Shown: piece after piece, positions 46,547 to 58,449 of the stretch
How positions within the stretch are numbered: position 1 is the first letter of the stretch
Layout of the letters: each line of letters opens with the position of its first letter
Assembly: GCA_958295665.1 (NCBI GenBank)
Contig: OY282560.1
Span: 41,231,044-41,295,043, forward strand
Source: Tipula vernalis
Taxonomy: Eukaryota; Arthropoda; Insecta; Diptera; Tipulidae
DNA length: 64,000 bases
Direction: 5' to 3'
Notes under the pieces: generated by a model
The model's input: the letters and a program-made list of their open reading frames with translations, nothing else
Database searches by the model: none
What the model was told of the DNA's origin: nothing
Translations under genes and position numbers: made by a program

Positions 46547-48462
46547 CTTATTAATCTGAAAAACCGTAAAGACAAGGTTCATAAGAGATTTAAACTTTTC
46601 CCTACTCCTGATAGGTACGCTGTATTTGAATCCTTGAGAAATGAATTCAGAATATTGAATAAATTTCTTTACAACAATTACATTTTGGAGATCGAATCGA
46701 ACATAAAGGATAGACCTGATAGCTTCTGGAGATTCGTTGATTCTAAAAGAAAAACTAAGGGATATCCGTCTACTATGTTTTTCGACGATCGTTTGGGTCA
46801 TAATTTGAAAGATAATTGTAACTTGTTCGCTGACTTTTTTGAGAGTGTTTATGTAAAGAAACCGTTAACGACAGATTCGATATCGAGCTATTGTTCAGTG
46901 GCTAATATAAATTGTTCCTTGCAATTGGAACTTTATACTGTTTTGAATGGTCTACTCTCGCTTGAAATCAATCAAAATGAAGGGTTTGATTCCATCCCTC
47001 CCTTGGTTCTAAGAATGACAGCACATGCTGTCGCTTTTCCAATCACAGTTCTTTTTAACAAAAGCCTTCGACAAGGATACTTCCCGAACTTTTGGAAATG
47101 CTCTTTAATTAAACCAATATTTAAGTCAGGTTCCAGAAGTGATATTACTAATTATCGAGCCATCAGTATTTTATCCGTTTTGCCGAAGCTTTTTGAAAAA
47201 TTAGTCAAAGATTTTATTTTTTTTTATACTCGTAGGTTTATTTCGTCTAAGCAACATGGATTCCTTCCTGGCAGATCAACTGTCTCGAATTGGTTTTTAC
47301 TGACCAATTATATTTCAACGGCTTTTGAATTGGGGACGGATGTACAGGTTGTTTATTCATATTTTAGCAAGGCCTTTGACAAAATTGATCACAAACTACT
47401 ATTCCTGGAATTGGAGTCTTTGGATTGTAATAGTTTGCCTATTAGGTGGATCAAGTCGTACTTAGATGGCAGAACTCAAATCGTTAAGATAGGGAATTAC
47501 ATGTCTAGGCGGATTCATGTCAGGGGTTCCCCAGGGAAGCCATTTGGGTCCCCTTTTATTCATTCTTTTATTAATGATGTGATTAACTGTATTAAATATT
47601 TTGAGATTCTTATATATGCTGACGATATTAAAAATTTTAAAACTATTTCAAATATTCGCGATGCAGAGGAGCTACAGTCGGATTTATCGGATTTTACGAA
47701 TTGGTGTACTTACCAAAATTTATTATTGAACACTAAGAAGTGTAAAACAATGCGATTTTCCCGTAGAAGGAATGTTTTGAACTTTGACTATGAATTTTTT
47801 CTCAAAGACCATAGAATTGAGAAAGTGAGCACTTTCAAAGATTTGGGTTTCACATTGGCTTCTAATTAATCCTTCCAAATTCATATACAGGGCATTGTTT
47901 CTAAGGCGTTTTCCATGTTAAGGTTTGTTAAAAGATTCTCCAAAGACTGGATCCTTATGCGATTATAATCTTGTATATTACGTTGGTGCGCTCGCAATTA
48001 GATTATAGTTATTTGGGACCCATTTTATCAGGATTCTTCTGATCTTATAGAAAGGGTTCAAACCAGTTCTTAAAATATGCCTTGCGTAGATTACCTAGGG
48101 ACAATAATCTTCCCAATTATATTATTTCTCCTAAAATGGACGATGTAAACTATTAAAATTGGAACCTCTCTCTATTCGTAGAACAGCGACGTGTGCCACT
48201 TTTGCCCGTGATCTCCTCTTTTGTAGAATTGATTGTAATGAGATTCTCGATTTATTTTCTATTTACGTTCCAACACGTGTGTTACGATCGAGTGGGGGAG
48301 TTTTTTCTTAAATTATCAATACGGAGGAGTAATTTAGCCATGAATGAACCTGTTTATAATGTCTCGGTTGCTTCTAATAAAGTACGGTCGATTTTTGATT
48401 TTAATTTGTCAAGCGATGCATTTAAGGTTTTGATGTCAGATTTTCTTTCTAATTTTTGGTAA
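46547..48462 (+). pseudogene. LINE reverse transcriptase and C-terminal region
   Basis: The RT runs from about 46630: LIKPIFKSGSRSDITNYRAI (fingers, about 47105), KQHGFLPGRSTVSN, YSYFSKAFDKIDHKLL (first catalytic Asp region, about 47355), YADDIKNF (catalytic Asp pair, about 47615), NTKKCKTMRFSR and DLGFTL. A TAA at 47867-47869 interrupts the thumb, which continues past 47880 (IVSKAFSMLRFVKRFSKDW); further shifts lead to NLSSDAFKVLMSDFLSNFW ending at 48462. The open frame hides a defect: around 47520-47575 the palm motif GVPQGSHLGPLLF appears only in another frame, with compensating indels on both sides. It functions in target-primed reverse transcription in intact elements. Confidence 0.85.
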
Positions 48463-48563
48463 AGTTTTTTTTTTTTTTTTTTGTAATGTAATGTAGAATA
48501 TTTTAAAATTGTAACCAGATTTTTTTTTTTTAAAGTTGGTAAATAAATAAATAAATAAATAAA

Positions 48564-51500
48564 AGACGATAAAATTTTGTTGTATGAGTTTGGCCAATAA
48601 ATTGTTTGAACCACGCTTCTAGCAGCGTAGCGATTCCGGTTGCATTTTGGATTATTTTCAGAGGGATGGTTTTTAATCTTAACTTAGGCAATAAAAGTAT
48701 ATAAAACAATTGCTGTAGCATAACATAACATACAATTTATAAACTCAGAATCGGCCATGGGTATAATCAGAGCACCCTGTATTTTATAGAGCCATAATCA
48801 AAAAATCTCAACTTTTATAAGGGAATTAGAAACGAGGAAAAAACGAAACTTTTCATAGTAAAACACACAAAACATATGGGAAATCACTTTTTTGCCTAAG
48901 ACAAATTTTTAAATGAAAACGTTACAAATTCTTAATTATGATTTCTGAAAAACTTTCATAAATGTTTGAATTTCAACATATATGAATGTCGTTAAAGTAA
49001 ATCGTTTTCATTTTCTTGTAAAAATTGATTTATTTAAACCAAAATATTAAAAAAAATTCATAACAACAGCATTCTGGTCAAATTAAAATAAAATCTTACT
49101 ACGATTCGTTTGGTCATTAAGTCAATATACATTACATAGATGGCAGTGATGGCCGTAAAAATTTGGAAAAATCGTACCAAAAATTACCACCTGGGGAAAT
49201 TTAAAGTTCAAAAATTGTAGGAAAAGCAAAACAAATTCACAAAATATAGGAACGCGTGATAATTTTACGATTAAATAATTTTTTTTCGTATTTTTCTGTA
49301 ACCATTTTAGACATCTTACGTACGCTAGTAAAACTAAAGATAAATTTAGCAAGTATTATTTTAATTTCTCAGAGCCAACTTTGATGTATTTTTCAAAATG
49401 AAACTTCGAAAAAATATATTTTAGAAATAATTTAATTTTAATATTTCTACAATTAATATTTACTTAATACCAATATGACCTTCTTGTATATTGTTGTTAA
49501 AGATATGTAGACAACTTTTATATAAACATTTTATGACATTTTTGCTTATTTCATTGAAAAACTTGAAGCTGACCAACACCATTTTTACTATGGATTCCTA
49601 TGGAAATCAGTGAAAAGTTATACCACTAAAAAAACTTCTAAAAAATACGTCATTAAGATTATGGCTCTATACTCTAGAAGGTTCTGATATTACTCGATTC
49701 GGTTCCCTTAAACACCAAATTCTAGTTTTGGTTCAACTTGTAGGCATAACCTGTTCTAAAAATAGAACTGTTTTTTATTAGTTCATTTTACGGCGTTCTA
49801 ACTTGATTATTAAAACTACGTTCCTCTCTGGAAATATTATTTTGTGGTAACGTGACGTTAGCTATGAAGTCAGTGGAAACATTTTGTTGTTGCTTTGATT
49901 CCTCATTCTAGGTATTTGCATCCAAATTTGTTGTTGGGTTTTGAATGTGGTAGGAGTATGTTCGGAGAGTTTACACTAGTTCGTGTTCTAATTGGATTTT
50001 TAGAACTTTCAGACCTTTCATCTTGTATTTTCACATTAAAACCACCAGTTATACGTATCATATGTTGATTTATTTAGCCATGAACTAATGACAGCATATA
50101 GTACGGTGATGACTTCTTCAAAAATTTGCTGTTTAGCTTTGGTCTAATAGTACGGTATGTGAAACTGGAATAAATTATTATTTCCAAAAAAAAAAAAAAA
50201 TGTATACTAAATTTGATTCAATTTACCAAATTGGTAAAACATAGATCAACGCGACATCAAAACTGTTTATTAACCTGATAACAAAGTGAATTCTACACCG
50301 ATTTCTTTAATATCTAAGATTGCCTTCAACTGCTAATCCGCTCCATATTGATAATTAAAAAAAAAAACGAAGCCTTTCCTCATCGAATCGTCTAAAACCT
50401 TTCTTAACTCTTAGTAAATGTCGGTTCCTTGTTTTGTTACCATTGTTATTGCAAGTAGTCTCCGGTTAACGAGCAAATATATGTTCGTCTAAAAATTGCT
50501 CGACCAGCTTCTGTGTGCATATGTTGAATCAGTTCGTCTATCTGATGTTGTTCCAAAGATTTATTTTGTCCTTCTCGGCCGAGATATTCGATGGATATTT
50601 TGATATTCGAAATAAAGCTGGGTAGGGTTACCCTCAACGAAGTAACAATATTATGTATACATTTTGTAGCAATATCTAGCGAAACTGTGCTGCCATGAAG
50701 AACAAATTTTTAATAGTTCTTAACTAGATTTGACATACAAATTTCTTGGAAAAAAGCGATACCAATAGTGGCATACGTGGCCATGTGTCATCAAATCGAG
50801 GAGTCAGTAAATTCCGCGAATTTGACTGTTATTTGTTAAATCCAGAACTTATTATAGATACATTATCTACCGCCTGGCTACTTTTAATTTCTTGACATCA
50901 ACCCGATTGTCGGTGTTTTCTTTCGCGTCAGTTATCATGATATTTTTCCGAAGTTTTGGTTAATATATCCACCTAGAAGGCAGGAGGGTGTAGTTCAAAT
51001 CTCGTCTACTTAGCTATTGGCTGTATTTGTCGCTATACACCTAGTCGTAGGGCCTTCTATCTTGTGCTCTACGGTTTTCTAGTACGAAGCCGTCAGCATG
51101 CTACCTTAATATCGGACCGTATGTTGCATAGCTTCCACCAAAACTCAACATCCGGTAAGCTAACTGAATTGTTACGTATCTCGTCCGATAAATTCGGTAT
51201 ACCATTCTAGTTTGTGTTTTTCGTTAATTACAGTAATTAAGAAAAACAAAATTGGATAATTTGAAAAATTTGTAAATAATACGAGTATACCATGTTGAAT
51301 ATTTTAACTTTCCCAATTAAATTATTTATAACTAAATTCGATTTTCGGCGTCAAAAACAATATTTATTGACAACAACAATTTCCGTCTACAACAATATTA
51401 TGATAAATCGATGTTTAAGGTGGAAGACAAATAATTATTTGAGCAGGTGTTTTATCAGGTATTGATAGCAGATTTTTTTTTTTAACCGGTAATTGCCTAG

Positions 51501-54230
51501 ATTCCTAATCATCACTTTATTCCACATAGTTAATATCGATCGATAATCGTTAATAGGATCGATTTTAATTTTTTAAGATTTCACTGAAGTTTAGAAATAA
51601 AAACTAAGTGGTACTTATGAATAGTTCATATTATATCCAAATAAATTGCTTAATCCCTTATACACAATTAATTGATGATGAAAACACGCATTCAATCCAT
51701 TAAAACATACAGACAAAACCCCTAATGGAAACATCATGGCATACATTCAAAACGAATAAAGAGCACATCATCCGCAACAAAAATCAAATCAAATATTAAT
51801 TCTGCCGTTTCCATATTTTCGTAATCATTTCATTTGATTTTTCATGCTATTTTCAATTGTTTTAATTTTTCCACTTCACCATTTTCCCGCCAATATAAAA
51901 AAAAAAAAACACAAAACCGGCAAAAATTGCTTAATCCCCAAAAGGTTTTCGTTCTCCCATTTACATTTATTGTTTTTTGTTTTTGGTTTGTGTCTCTCAC
52001 AACCTCCCGCAACATTTCTGGTACATACATATATGAAAAACTAAAAAAAATAAAGCTCACAGATGAAAATGCAAACATAAGAGAAAAATATTCATCGGGA
52101 AAATCTTTTGTGTATAGAATTGAACAATATACATACATACATACCTATGTATATGGATGAGAAAATTACAACAATCATGAAAGTTATATGCGAATAAACT
52201 AACAGAAGGAAAAACTCGTGGTAGGGTTTGGAACACTTTGTGTACATACATATATTAGTAGGTCGTTAGTGTATTGTTGTTGTAGTTTTGCAGCATTCAT
52301 TTAGGCGCAAAAGGGACGCTTTTTACTTAATTGTTTTTTTTTTCTTTTAGTTGCTTTATACTTTATACATCTTATCGTTTTTCCAACAATTTTCCTTTTA
52401 TATTCATTTGTATATCCACACAGTTTGGATTACAAATATACATAACAATTTGGGTTCATTTTATATCTCGGTTGTTTTTGTGGAATTTCCTCACACAACA
52501 TTTATGTGGTATCCTTATCCATAAGCAAAGAAAAAATGTTGAATGAGATGGAAGGTCAAATTATTATTATACACCTATTAGTATATTTTTCATTGTTATG
52601 TACCAGTTTCGCTTTTCCAGTGGTTTTTGCCTAGTTTTTCGTTTTACTTGAGTGTTTTTTTTTTTTAAGACATTTCCGTAATTTTATGAATTTATTTCAT
52701 TTTTCCCAGCACACAAAATGATGACGATGCGATTATTTTTCAACATAAGAATGGAACGAAAACAAAAAACGCAAAAAAAAAATTAATAATCTCAACTCAT
52801 TACAGAAAAGTGATTACAGTCATTGTGAAAATGAATGAAATTTTTCATTTTTTTTGTGCGCTTTATATTTTTTTTTTGAAATAAACAAACAAGTAAAATG
52901 CGACAATTTTTACTTTTAATATATATAGAGAGGACACCCGCACGATATCTCCATTACTCAGCGCAACGTTTTACGTTTGGCATGATGAAATTTGATTAGC
53001 TGGTGAAAATGACTTGAGTGAATGAAATGTGTAATGATGGAAAATGAGTTCTACTTTCGAAAGTATTGTTTTACTTTTGTGCTGCTGTTTTTCGTCTCAA
53101 GTTTTCTTCGGTTTTATATATGAGTATTGTGCGGTGGTATACATACGTATATTATGGTAATAGGGAGCATAACAATAATACATTTTTGCTTGTTGTTGTA
53201 AATATGAAATGAGATGATCATTTCTTGCAGGTTTATTTTATAGTTACTCGGAAAATATGAAAAGTAGTTTCTTTATTCGTTTGGAATTAAGGAAGAGAAT
53301 CCGAAAAGGAATTGGGTGTTAATTTGTTTACAACTGTTTTGATAGGAGGAGATATGGGAGAAAATTTAGATTTTAATTTATTCTAAATGTTTTAATTGGG
53401 TAATTTGAAGCTTGTTAATTTAATGAAGAAAATCTCAATACGACTGTTGACATAGTATTTAGGGTAGTTAAATTTTGAAATATCGTAATTAAATTAATTA
53501 AAGCTTTAGAATATTAGCTGATGTAATTTGAGATAATAAAAACTTCCTTAATTTAATTGAGTGTTATATAATTAAAATACGATAGAAATGAGCGACTCTT
53601 AACAAAAATTATATTGTATAAATGAGATGTTTTCTTATAGGATATTCGAGCAGTTTAAACACATTTTTAAAGCTCTTGGAAAAGCTCTAAGTGATTTTAA
53701 TTGTTGCGGGCTCGAAAATAAGTCCATTATTAACCAAATACATCTAATAAATTATGTACGATCTACATTTTTCAGTAAAATCAAAAATTCGTTGTTGTTG
53801 TTAATATTTCTGAAATGTTAGGAGTTAGTAGTTTAGTTGAGAATAGGTGGAATTGAATTTAACTTTACGGTCATCTATTCAGCACTTTATTTGGTGTTGA
53901 AAAACAAGCAAAGCATATTTCTGAAGAATCGTAAAAGCTCCGCCGTTCTGAAAACAAGGCTTTTCAGTGGCATTTAAGCCACACGAAAGCTGTTAATGCA
54001 ATTGCCGAATTGCAGTATTAGATATCACGATCTGGACAGTATTTTGTTCTTTATTTAAATTAAACTACTACTACTTTTTTGTTCTTGTCCTCCTCTTCCT
54101 CATCACCATTCAGCAGAAAAATACATCTAAAAATGCAGGTGCTGAATTCGATAGATGATTACAGGGAGGTAAAAATACCCAACATACAGTAAACTATAAC
54201 TACAATTATAAGTCCAAGATTGTATAAGGT
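48564..54230. other. Long A+T-rich stretch, no gene seen
   Basis: The dispersed repeat copy at 48701-48754 pairs with 43261-43314. A 63-codon antisense frame at 50446-50637 (containing LEQHQIDELIQHMHTEAGRA) looks more protein-like than its neighbours but has no recognised family and starts without ATG. Frames at 51834-52160 and 52331-52546 lie in poly(A)/poly(T)-rich DNA and look accidental. Confidence 0.4.
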
Positions 54231-55640
54231 TTAACCATTGATTAAATATGTAATAGATATTATCACTGTTCTTCGAGTAAGCATTCCATTTTTAATTCTC
54301 ATGCTGGCGACCCGAGCCCTTTGATCCTTACAATATACAACATTCATCACACAATCCATGAGCCACTGAGTAAGGGAAACATGATCGTGAAGTAACACCA
54401 AATCATCTTCTCTATCGCTAGAAAACCGATTCCGAACCATCCTGCAAATGAGTGAAGGAAGGTTCGAAAATAGTATTGATGGATACACTAGATAAAAAAT
54501 GATCTGGAGTCAGGGGTTATGGAGCATTTGGATTTGACGAAAGATTGGTCAACGGCCGAGAATTCATAATTCCTTCAATTTCAACCATCAGTGCATTTAA
54601 TTGAGCCAATTTTAGCGTATGGCATGGCGTGACCCTTTTGAGATATCTTTTGAAACTTTTAACAATAGATTTCCACAACCCACCAAAGTGGGAAAAATGT
54701 GGAGGAATAATTCCATACTATTTCTTGAGATGCACTAAACCATAAAATGTCTTTTCCTTATTGGGATTGCACCAATTTATAGAGTCTGTTGAGCTCATTA
54801 TGAGTTCCACGCTTGTTGATAAACCGGAGGACATACGCTATGAAACGAATCAGTTTAAAAAAACACCAAGAGACAACAAATCTTCTGGGTTAGCTTCAAT
54901 ATCTACATGTCGCCAAGTTATTTCCGAAGTGAATTCTTGAATTTCTGAAACACTGTTTCCGACGTATATTTTTAACTGATATGGGGTCAGTTGTAGGTAT
55001 CTAAGCGAGAATAATAATAGAATCCGACCAGAAATAAATTTTATCGAATTCTGTAGAGTCATAGACTTTTTGACCATAACGACTAGTTTGGTAAGCAACA
55101 AAGCTGCATTTAATTCCAACCTTGGGACGGTTAATGTCTTTAAAGGAGCAACACGGCTTCTACTGCATAATAAACTAAAAACTATTCTACCCTGTCGGAC
55201 GCACCATAAGCGACAATCGATTAAGACAAATTATCGTCGTATTCCCATCCAACTTTCAATAACCAAATTTTTTGAAAATTTTGGAAATAGCATAGGGATG
55301 CTAAAAGGAATGATTGTTTCTCCAAACCAGCTAATTTATTCAAGACCTTTGTGGCGAGGTACGGAGCTGCGGATGTTCAGTACGTAACGGTTTTTAATTC
55401 AAATACACGAAAAGGTTGACTGGACCCATCGTTTGAAACTTTGTGTCGTCATCATGTATGGAAATCTGTCTATACATTTTCTTAATACCACCTGTGAAAA
55501 CATATAGATACTGACGAAAGCGAAGCATTATTGACTAAAGTTCATGAGACTTGAGAATCAGTTTTCGCTGACCGATAAAAAACCGTACGAAGTTTGGTTG
55601 CTGCGCTGCTGGTTTAAACACGGTAGGACAAGAAGTTTTG
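54231..55640 (-). pseudogene. Antisense BEL/Pao pol relic
   Basis: Read on the minus strand from about 55640: an RT piece with FTGGIKKMYRQISIHDDD (about 55490; the catalytic Asp position before the IKKMYRQ motif is Gly) and FELKTVTY, then SAAPYLATKVLNKLVW (about 55360). Next is RNase H (LELNAALLLTKLVV-like, exactly MELNAALLLTKLVV at about 55119, and FTSEITWRHVDIEANPEDLL at about 54900). A decayed integrase C-terminal half follows (a Pro/Phe/Gly/Gly-type segment at about 54700), and then the domain typical of BEL/Pao C-termini (DLVLLHDHVSLTQWLMDCVM, then RVASMRIKNGMLTR, about 54400-54270). Gag, protease, the YxDD part of RT and most of integrase are lost. Many shifts and stops. No LTRs found. 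Confidence 0.75.
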
Positions 55641-55738
55641 AACTGATCTATTATTTGCTCTATTTTTGCTTTTACGTTAAAATATTTGTTTCAAAATTAA
55701 AAAAACAATCATTAATAAAAACAAGATTACGTGTGACA

Positions 55739-55789
55739 CGCTGTATGACTTGTGGCATGCTGTATGACTTGTGGCATGCTGTATGACTT
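55739..55789. repeat. 19-bp tandem repeat, 2.6 copies
   Basis: GCTGTATGACTTGTGGCAT occurs twice in a row, then GCTGTATGACTT; the preceding GTGACAC starts a partial copy. Perfect copies indicate a recent expansion. Confidence 0.8.
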
Positions 55790-56094
55790 CCAAATAGATT
55801 TTGAATTTAACGTACAAATCGGATTTTGAAGTACGGCGCATTTTATTTAGTTTAACTGCACGAGAACGAAATGGTATGATTTTCAATTAATGTTGTATTG
55901 TATGAATACGACACGTTGATAAAGCAAAATAACGATGAACTTGATTTTTTTCCGTCTCAACTTTACTTTGAAAACTCAATGGTTCTCACCAATTTGTGAA
56001 TAACTTTCCAAAATTTATTAATTCAGTAGCTACGCAAGGTCAAATCTCAAATATGGCTGCGAGCTGCGACAACGCGAAAACTTACAGATAGAGA

Positions 56095-56495
56095 TATTAC
56101 ATTCATTACTTTGTAAAATAGCGCCAAATGATTTGTCATTCGCTTTTGTACCTCTGTGGCCTTCGTTATTAATTCAAAAGGAGTCCCCTCAGTTAACAGT
56201 ATCACTATCTTTTTGAGAATCAGGGGATAAGGCTCCATTTTTGTAAAACCTAAATGGCCATATGCAATATTCTGATGAAACTTGACATTCATTGCTTTGT
56301 GAAGTCATTGATCTCCTCAATGTTTATAATTCAGATTGAGTCCTCTCAGTTTGCTATGTCACCACCGTTAGGAGAATCAGGGGATAAGGGCTCCATTTCC
56401 TTAAAATTCATGTGGCCTTATGCAATTTTGAGGGTGAACTTGATATTCATCAATTTGTAAAATTGTCCCAAATGATTTGCCATTGATCTCCTCAA
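56095..56495. repeat. Imperfect ~160-185-bp tandem repeat, ~2.3 copies
   Basis: ATTCATT(A/G)CTTTGTAAAAT, CCAAATGATTTG(T/C)CATT, GAATCAGGGGATAAGG, CTCCATTT and ATGTGGCC(T)TATGCAAT recur with starts near 56101, 56287 and 56445. An open antisense frame (56047-56292) spans one copy but has no recognised domain. The tract lies beside the BEL/Pao relic and could be its untranslated or gag region; this is not shown. Confidence 0.6.
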
Positions 56496-56518
56496 TTGAT
56501 TGATTGATTGATTGATTG
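56495..56518. repeat. ATTG microsatellite, six repeats
   Basis: ATTGATTGATTGATTGATTG plus one more repeat, uninterrupted, directly after the third partial copy of the 56095-56495 tandem repeat. Confidence 0.9.
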
Positions 56519-57119
56519 CGATGTACGATCAAGTAAACAAGTCTCCCGTATTATAAATGCGAATACCACACCACTATACCCATGTTGCAACATGGGACAC
56601 CATAACTCTCCCTTACCAAGGAAATATGTACCATCCATACTCAGCTTATTTTTTTTTTCATGAAGCCAACGTCGCGCCACATCGATAACCACATAAGTCT
56701 AATAGTTGTGATATCCGCCCTTGGCCAGGCCGCCGTCGTACACCTTTTTACATATAACAAGATCGAGAGGATGGAAAAGGAATGTTAGCAACAAAGACTC
56801 AACCCGGTTCCAGACACCTAAGTAGTTGATAGTTAGTAAATTTGTTAGTAATATATTTTTTAGTAATTTATTTAGCACAAGACAAAAATACAATTTAAAG
56901 TTCATATACTGCTCCAACCTGTAAGAAGACACAATGACAACACAAATTTCCTGGTGCCGCAAACTTTTTTTTCTGAACAGCTAGCTGTAAACAACTATTA
57001 TTATTCCCTCCACCATTTTTTCCATTGTGAGGGGAGCGAGATTTCGTTCCACCATCATGTTCCCATGCGGTCACCCAAATTTGTACTAACTGTAGGTAGT
57101 GTTTCTTGACGTTGTTGTT
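56519..57119. other. Spacer before the errantivirus-like element, no gene seen
   Basis: Short antisense frames (56492-56692 and 56699-56962) have no recognisable domain. The G+C is higher than average near 56990-57110 (CCTCCACCATTTTTTCC, GGTCACCCAAATTTG), where the truncated 5' end of the next element may lie. Confidence 0.3.
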
Positions 57120-57130
57120 GAAATCGTTGC

Positions 57131-58270
57131 GTCCCTGCTGTCCCTGCTACTCGCCCCCTTCGAAAAAAGAAGACGCATCGGGAGAAAAGAAATACAGGAT
57201 AGTGATCGACTACCGAAAATTAAATTCGGTTACTATCTCAGACAGGTATCCAATACCTGAGATCAACGATATTTTGGCAAACTTAGGGGAAAACAGATTT
57301 TTCACCATAATAGATCTAAAGAGCGGCTTTTATCAGATTCCTTTAAAAGAATCGGACATTGAAAAAACAGTTTTCGGTTAATCATGGTAAATACGAGTTT
57401 ACCCGCCTCCCATTTGGCCTTAAAATTGCCCCATCGATATTTCAACGCATCCTCGATGATATCCTTCGCGATCACATTGGGAAGCGTTGTTACGTTTATA
57501 TCGACGACATAATCATATTTGGTAAAACAGAAGAAGAACACTTCAAGAACATGACGATAATTTTTAAAGTGTTAGAAAACGCAAATATGAAGATTCAACT
57601 CGACAAATGTGAATTTCTACAGGATGAGGTAGAATTTTTAGGATTTGTCATCTCTAAAGATGGGATAAAAGCGAATCAGAATTTCCCGTACCCAAGACCG
57701 TGAAGGAACTCAGATCCTTCTTGGGATTAGCCGGATTTTATCGTCGTTTCATCCGGGACTACTCAAAACTTGAGAAGCCCCTGACTTCACTCTTAAAAGG
57801 AGAAGACGGACATGTGTCCAAAACCCTCTCAAGAAATAAAATGGTAAAGCTTAACACCGAAGAAGAAGCTGCCTTTAACAAAATAAAAACCTCACTCGTC
57901 TCCAGCGAAGTTCTGTTATCATTCCCAAATTTCCAAAAGGAATTTGAATTGACTACAGATGCCTCCAACTTTGTACTAGGTGCAGTTTTATCTCAGGAAG
58001 GAAGGCCAATCACGTTTCTCTCAAGAACCTTAGATAAAACGGAAGAAAATTATGCGGCTAATGAAAAGGAAATGCTCGCCATAATTTGGGCCTTAACATC
58101 TTCGAGAAATTTCCTTTACGGATCAAAGAAAGTGAAGATCTTCACAGGCCACCAACCATTGACATATGCCCTAAGCAATAAAAATAACAACTCCAAGATG
58201 AAACGTTGGAAAGCTATCCTGGAAGAGTACAATTATGAGTTAAAATATCAAAATGTCAGTCACACAACAT
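57131..58270 (+). pseudogene. RT and RNase H of the errantivirus-like element
   Basis: RT: YRIVIDYRKLNSVTISDRYP (about 57205), FFTIIDLKSGFYQI (first catalytic Asp, about 57305), a frame break at about 57378, FTRLPFGLKIAPSIFQ, YVYIDDIIIF (catalytic pair, about 57500), then a break at about 57690 and SFLGLAGFYRRFI (about 57715). RNase H: LTTDASNFVLGAVLSQEG (about 57950), ENYAANEKEMLAI (Glu), and IFTGHQPLT (about 58140), where Gly occupies a position that is normally Asp in this family. The last conserved His/Asp segment is lost at a shift after 58250. RT copies the genomic RNA; RNase H degrades it. Confidence 0.88.
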
Positions 58271-58449
58271 AGCGACAAAAGTTCTCCGGATGATCTGGTC
58301 CCCACAGTCGAAACCCCAGTTAATGTATTCCGCAATCAACTAATTTTAAACGTAGGCGAGGGAAGTTCGTACCAAATAATAAACCCTTTTCCAAAATATT
58401 CCGCAGGCACATTATTACACAAGCAAGTTTTTCAAATTCAGACATTATA

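Larger units (their letters stand above)
44008..48563 (+). mobile_element. CR1/Jockey-like LINE, nearly full length, interrupted
   Basis: A PHD-type finger, an ORF1-like domain, an endonuclease and an RT follow in order, and a TAAATAAATAAATAAATAAA tail ends at about 48563, after a 3' region with two poly(T) runs. Removing the antisense LINE at 45123-45884 and one copy of its 14-bp target duplication keeps the endonuclease frame open across the joint, so the insertion came after the element was in place. No flanking target duplication for this LINE was found. Stops and shifts at about 44440, about 45030, 46546 and 47869 and beyond make it inactive. Confidence 0.82.

Noticed and set aside
43261..48754. 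Flanking ~54-bp repeats as target duplication or LTRs of the LINE
   Set aside because: They stand ~750 bp and ~140 bp away from the LINE ends and the element is a non-LTR type with its own tail.
50446..50637. Protein-like antisense frame of 63 codons
   Set aside because: No ATG start, no recognised family, no supporting splice signals; could be a fossil but not supportable.
50985..51015. tRNA-like T-loop (GTTCAAATCT)
   Set aside because: No matching acceptor or anticodon stems nearby.
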